Positions 5,223 to 6,238 of a stretch of 6,238 nt of DNA are shown one piece after another. This stretch comes from Rhodospirillales bacterium. Lineage in GTDB: Bacteria; Pseudomonadota; Gammaproteobacteria; Steroidobacterales; Rariloculaceae. The stretch spans positions 1 through 6,238 of the forward strand of contig JAHEEO010000185.1 in NCBI GenBank assembly GCA_024640665.1. The letters are read 5' to 3'. Within the stretch, counting starts at the first letter, position 1, and every line of letters begins with the position of its first letter. The notes below the pieces were generated by a model. That model saw only the letters and a list, made by a program, of their open reading frames with translations. It had not been told where the DNA came from and made no database searches. The position numbers were made by a program, and so were the translations under genes.

Positions 5223-6238
5223 TTACTCAGCTAACGCTTCCTCCAATACTGAGTAATCGATAAATTGCGCCAGCTCTTCGCGCGAACGCGGCTCACGCTC
5301 GGAAATGCGTGCCACCCACTGCTCTTCGGTCACCAGTACATCGAGCATATCCGGGATAATCTGAATGGGAAAATCCATTTCCGGCCAGCTTGCTTCGATT
5401 TGCTCACTGGAATACGTAGTGTATTCGCTCACGAGCGACTTGTAGGGCTCGGGGTTGTCATTCAATGCTTCCGTGGCATTGGCGACGGCACGTACGAACT
5501 CTACGATGGAGCGCCGTTTTTCAGGGTTAGCAAGATCGCTGGCCCGAGCGTGCAAGTTGAACACTTCGCGATACACGCTGCGATCTTGCAGCACAATGGC
5601 GTCGTCGCCTAATTGGTGAATGGCATCTTCCGGTGTCGGTTCCCAGATTGAGATGACATCGACTTCGCCATTGGCCAACGCCTCAGCCATCATCTCCATT
5701 CCGAGTTTGGCATTGGCTGCACGTGGAAACGACACCAGTTCGACGTCGTCCTGGGTCATGCCGACTGTTCGCAACATCGCTTCAAGATAATAACCGGCCG
5801 AAGTGTTGAGCGGCGTCATGATTCGCTTACCTCTGAGATCTTCGAGTTGCTCGATACCAGCCGAGCGGCGGCCCACCAGGCGATAGAAACTCTCGGTTAC
5901 CGTCATGATAATGCGCAGATCGGGGTTCGTGACTGATTCGCGCAAGAGCTGGGTTTCGGCATTAGTGGCGAGATCGGCTTCCCCGGCGGTGATACGGGTA
6001 ATCCCCCCTTCGCCCACTTGCATCTCCACCGGATAGAATTCGTGTGCGGCCACCAGCACCGGGGAGAGTTCAATCCAATAACTACCGGAGACGCTAATTG
6101 GGGCAAGTTCGAATTCAGCTGCTGCTATGGGCTGCGACGTTGCTGGTACCTGCGTTTCTTCGCCTGACCCACAGCCTTGAATACAGAAAGCCGTAAGGGC
6201 CACGAGACCGAGACGGGAAAATCTAAAAGACGTTCGGT
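5223..6238 (-). CDS. ABC transporter substrate-binding lipoprotein, NMT1/SsuA/TauA-like (5' end beyond window)
   Basis: Periplasmic solute receptor for an ABC importer, of the family serving sulfonates, taurine, nitrate and thiamine precursors. Counting from the GTG at 6203 (residue 1), family features are AGEADLAT (73-80), the hinge-like LEDLRGKRIMTPLNTSAGYYLEA split across 120-142, and ALANGEVDVISIWEP (175-189). In known members the last segment lines the ligand cleft with an aromatic residue before EP, here Trp187. An IQGC at 8-11 is a lipobox-like site, so the protein is probably lipidated at Cys11. The GTG at 6203 is unlikely to be the real start: it would leave no positive charge before the hydrophobic core, while the frame stays open to the edge and encodes RTSFRFSRLGL upstream. 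The true start therefore lies outside. No permease or ATPase gene is in the window. The ligand cannot be called. The next gene on this strand begins 131 bases downstream. Confidence 0.83.
   Translation of the reverse strand, partial: RTSFRFSRLGLVALTAFCIQGCGSGEETQVPATSQPIAAAEFELAPISVSGSYWIELSPVLVAAHEFYPVEMQVGEGGITRITAGEADLATNAETQLLRESVTNPDLRIIMTVTESFYRLVGRRSAGIEQLEDLRGKRIMTPLNTSAGYYLEAMLRTVGMTQDDVELVSFPRAANAKLGMEMMAEALANGEVDVISIWEPTPEDAIHQLGDDAIVLQDRSVYREVFNLHARASDLANPEKRRSIVEFVRAVANATEALNDNPEPYKSLVSEYTTYSSEQIEASWPEMDFPIQIIPDMLDVLVTEEQWVARISEREPRSREELAQFIDYSVLEEALAE

Noticed and set aside
6201..6203. GTG as the start of the substrate-binding protein
   Set aside because: It would give a signal peptide with no basic residues. 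The frame is open to the window edge and encodes several Arg directly upstream, so the gene is better treated as cut by the edge.

Overview
The window looks like the chromosome of a proteobacterium, most likely a gammaproteobacterium. This rests on a CusRS-type two-component pair, Sec and lipoprotein signals of Gram-negative type, DUF5676 and DUF6644-like membrane proteins, and a tRNA-Gly(CCC) half that matches proteobacterial tRNAs. No finer taxonomy can be supported. There are two converging gene groups and no intact RNA gene, CRISPR array or insertion sequence.

Left block (+ strand, 1-2775): the last codons of an OmpR/CusR-type response regulator (stop at 48-50) are followed 6 bases later by a CusS/CopS-type heavy-metal sensor histidine kinase (57-1448). 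Next come a 90-residue DUF5676 membrane protein (1477-1749) and two adjacent, mutually paralogous four-helix membrane proteins that resemble DUF6644 (1783-2250 and 2290-2775). All gaps are 6-40 bases, so this reads as one operon. The kinase and DUF5676 both suggest copper or silver sensing, but no efflux pump, P-type ATPase or copper chaperone is present.

Junction (2776-2928): the 153-base convergent gap has no convincing terminator. It holds the 5' half of a tRNA-Gly(CCC) gene on the - strand, clear from about tRNA position 3 through the anticodon loop. Similarity is lost at the 3' edge of that loop, where tRNA-targeting integrases often cross over. It is the most unexpected feature here.

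Right block (- strand, 2929-6238): a lipoprotein-like ABC-transporter substrate-binding protein of the NMT1/SsuA/TauA kind (stop at 5223, start beyond the right edge) lies 131 bases upstream of a secreted 720-residue protein (2929-5091). That protein is built from three SnoaL/NTF2-like domains plus a Trp-rich, CxxC-containing tail. Both products should be extracytoplasmic. No permease or ATPase is in view, so the imported substrate and any link between the two genes remain open.
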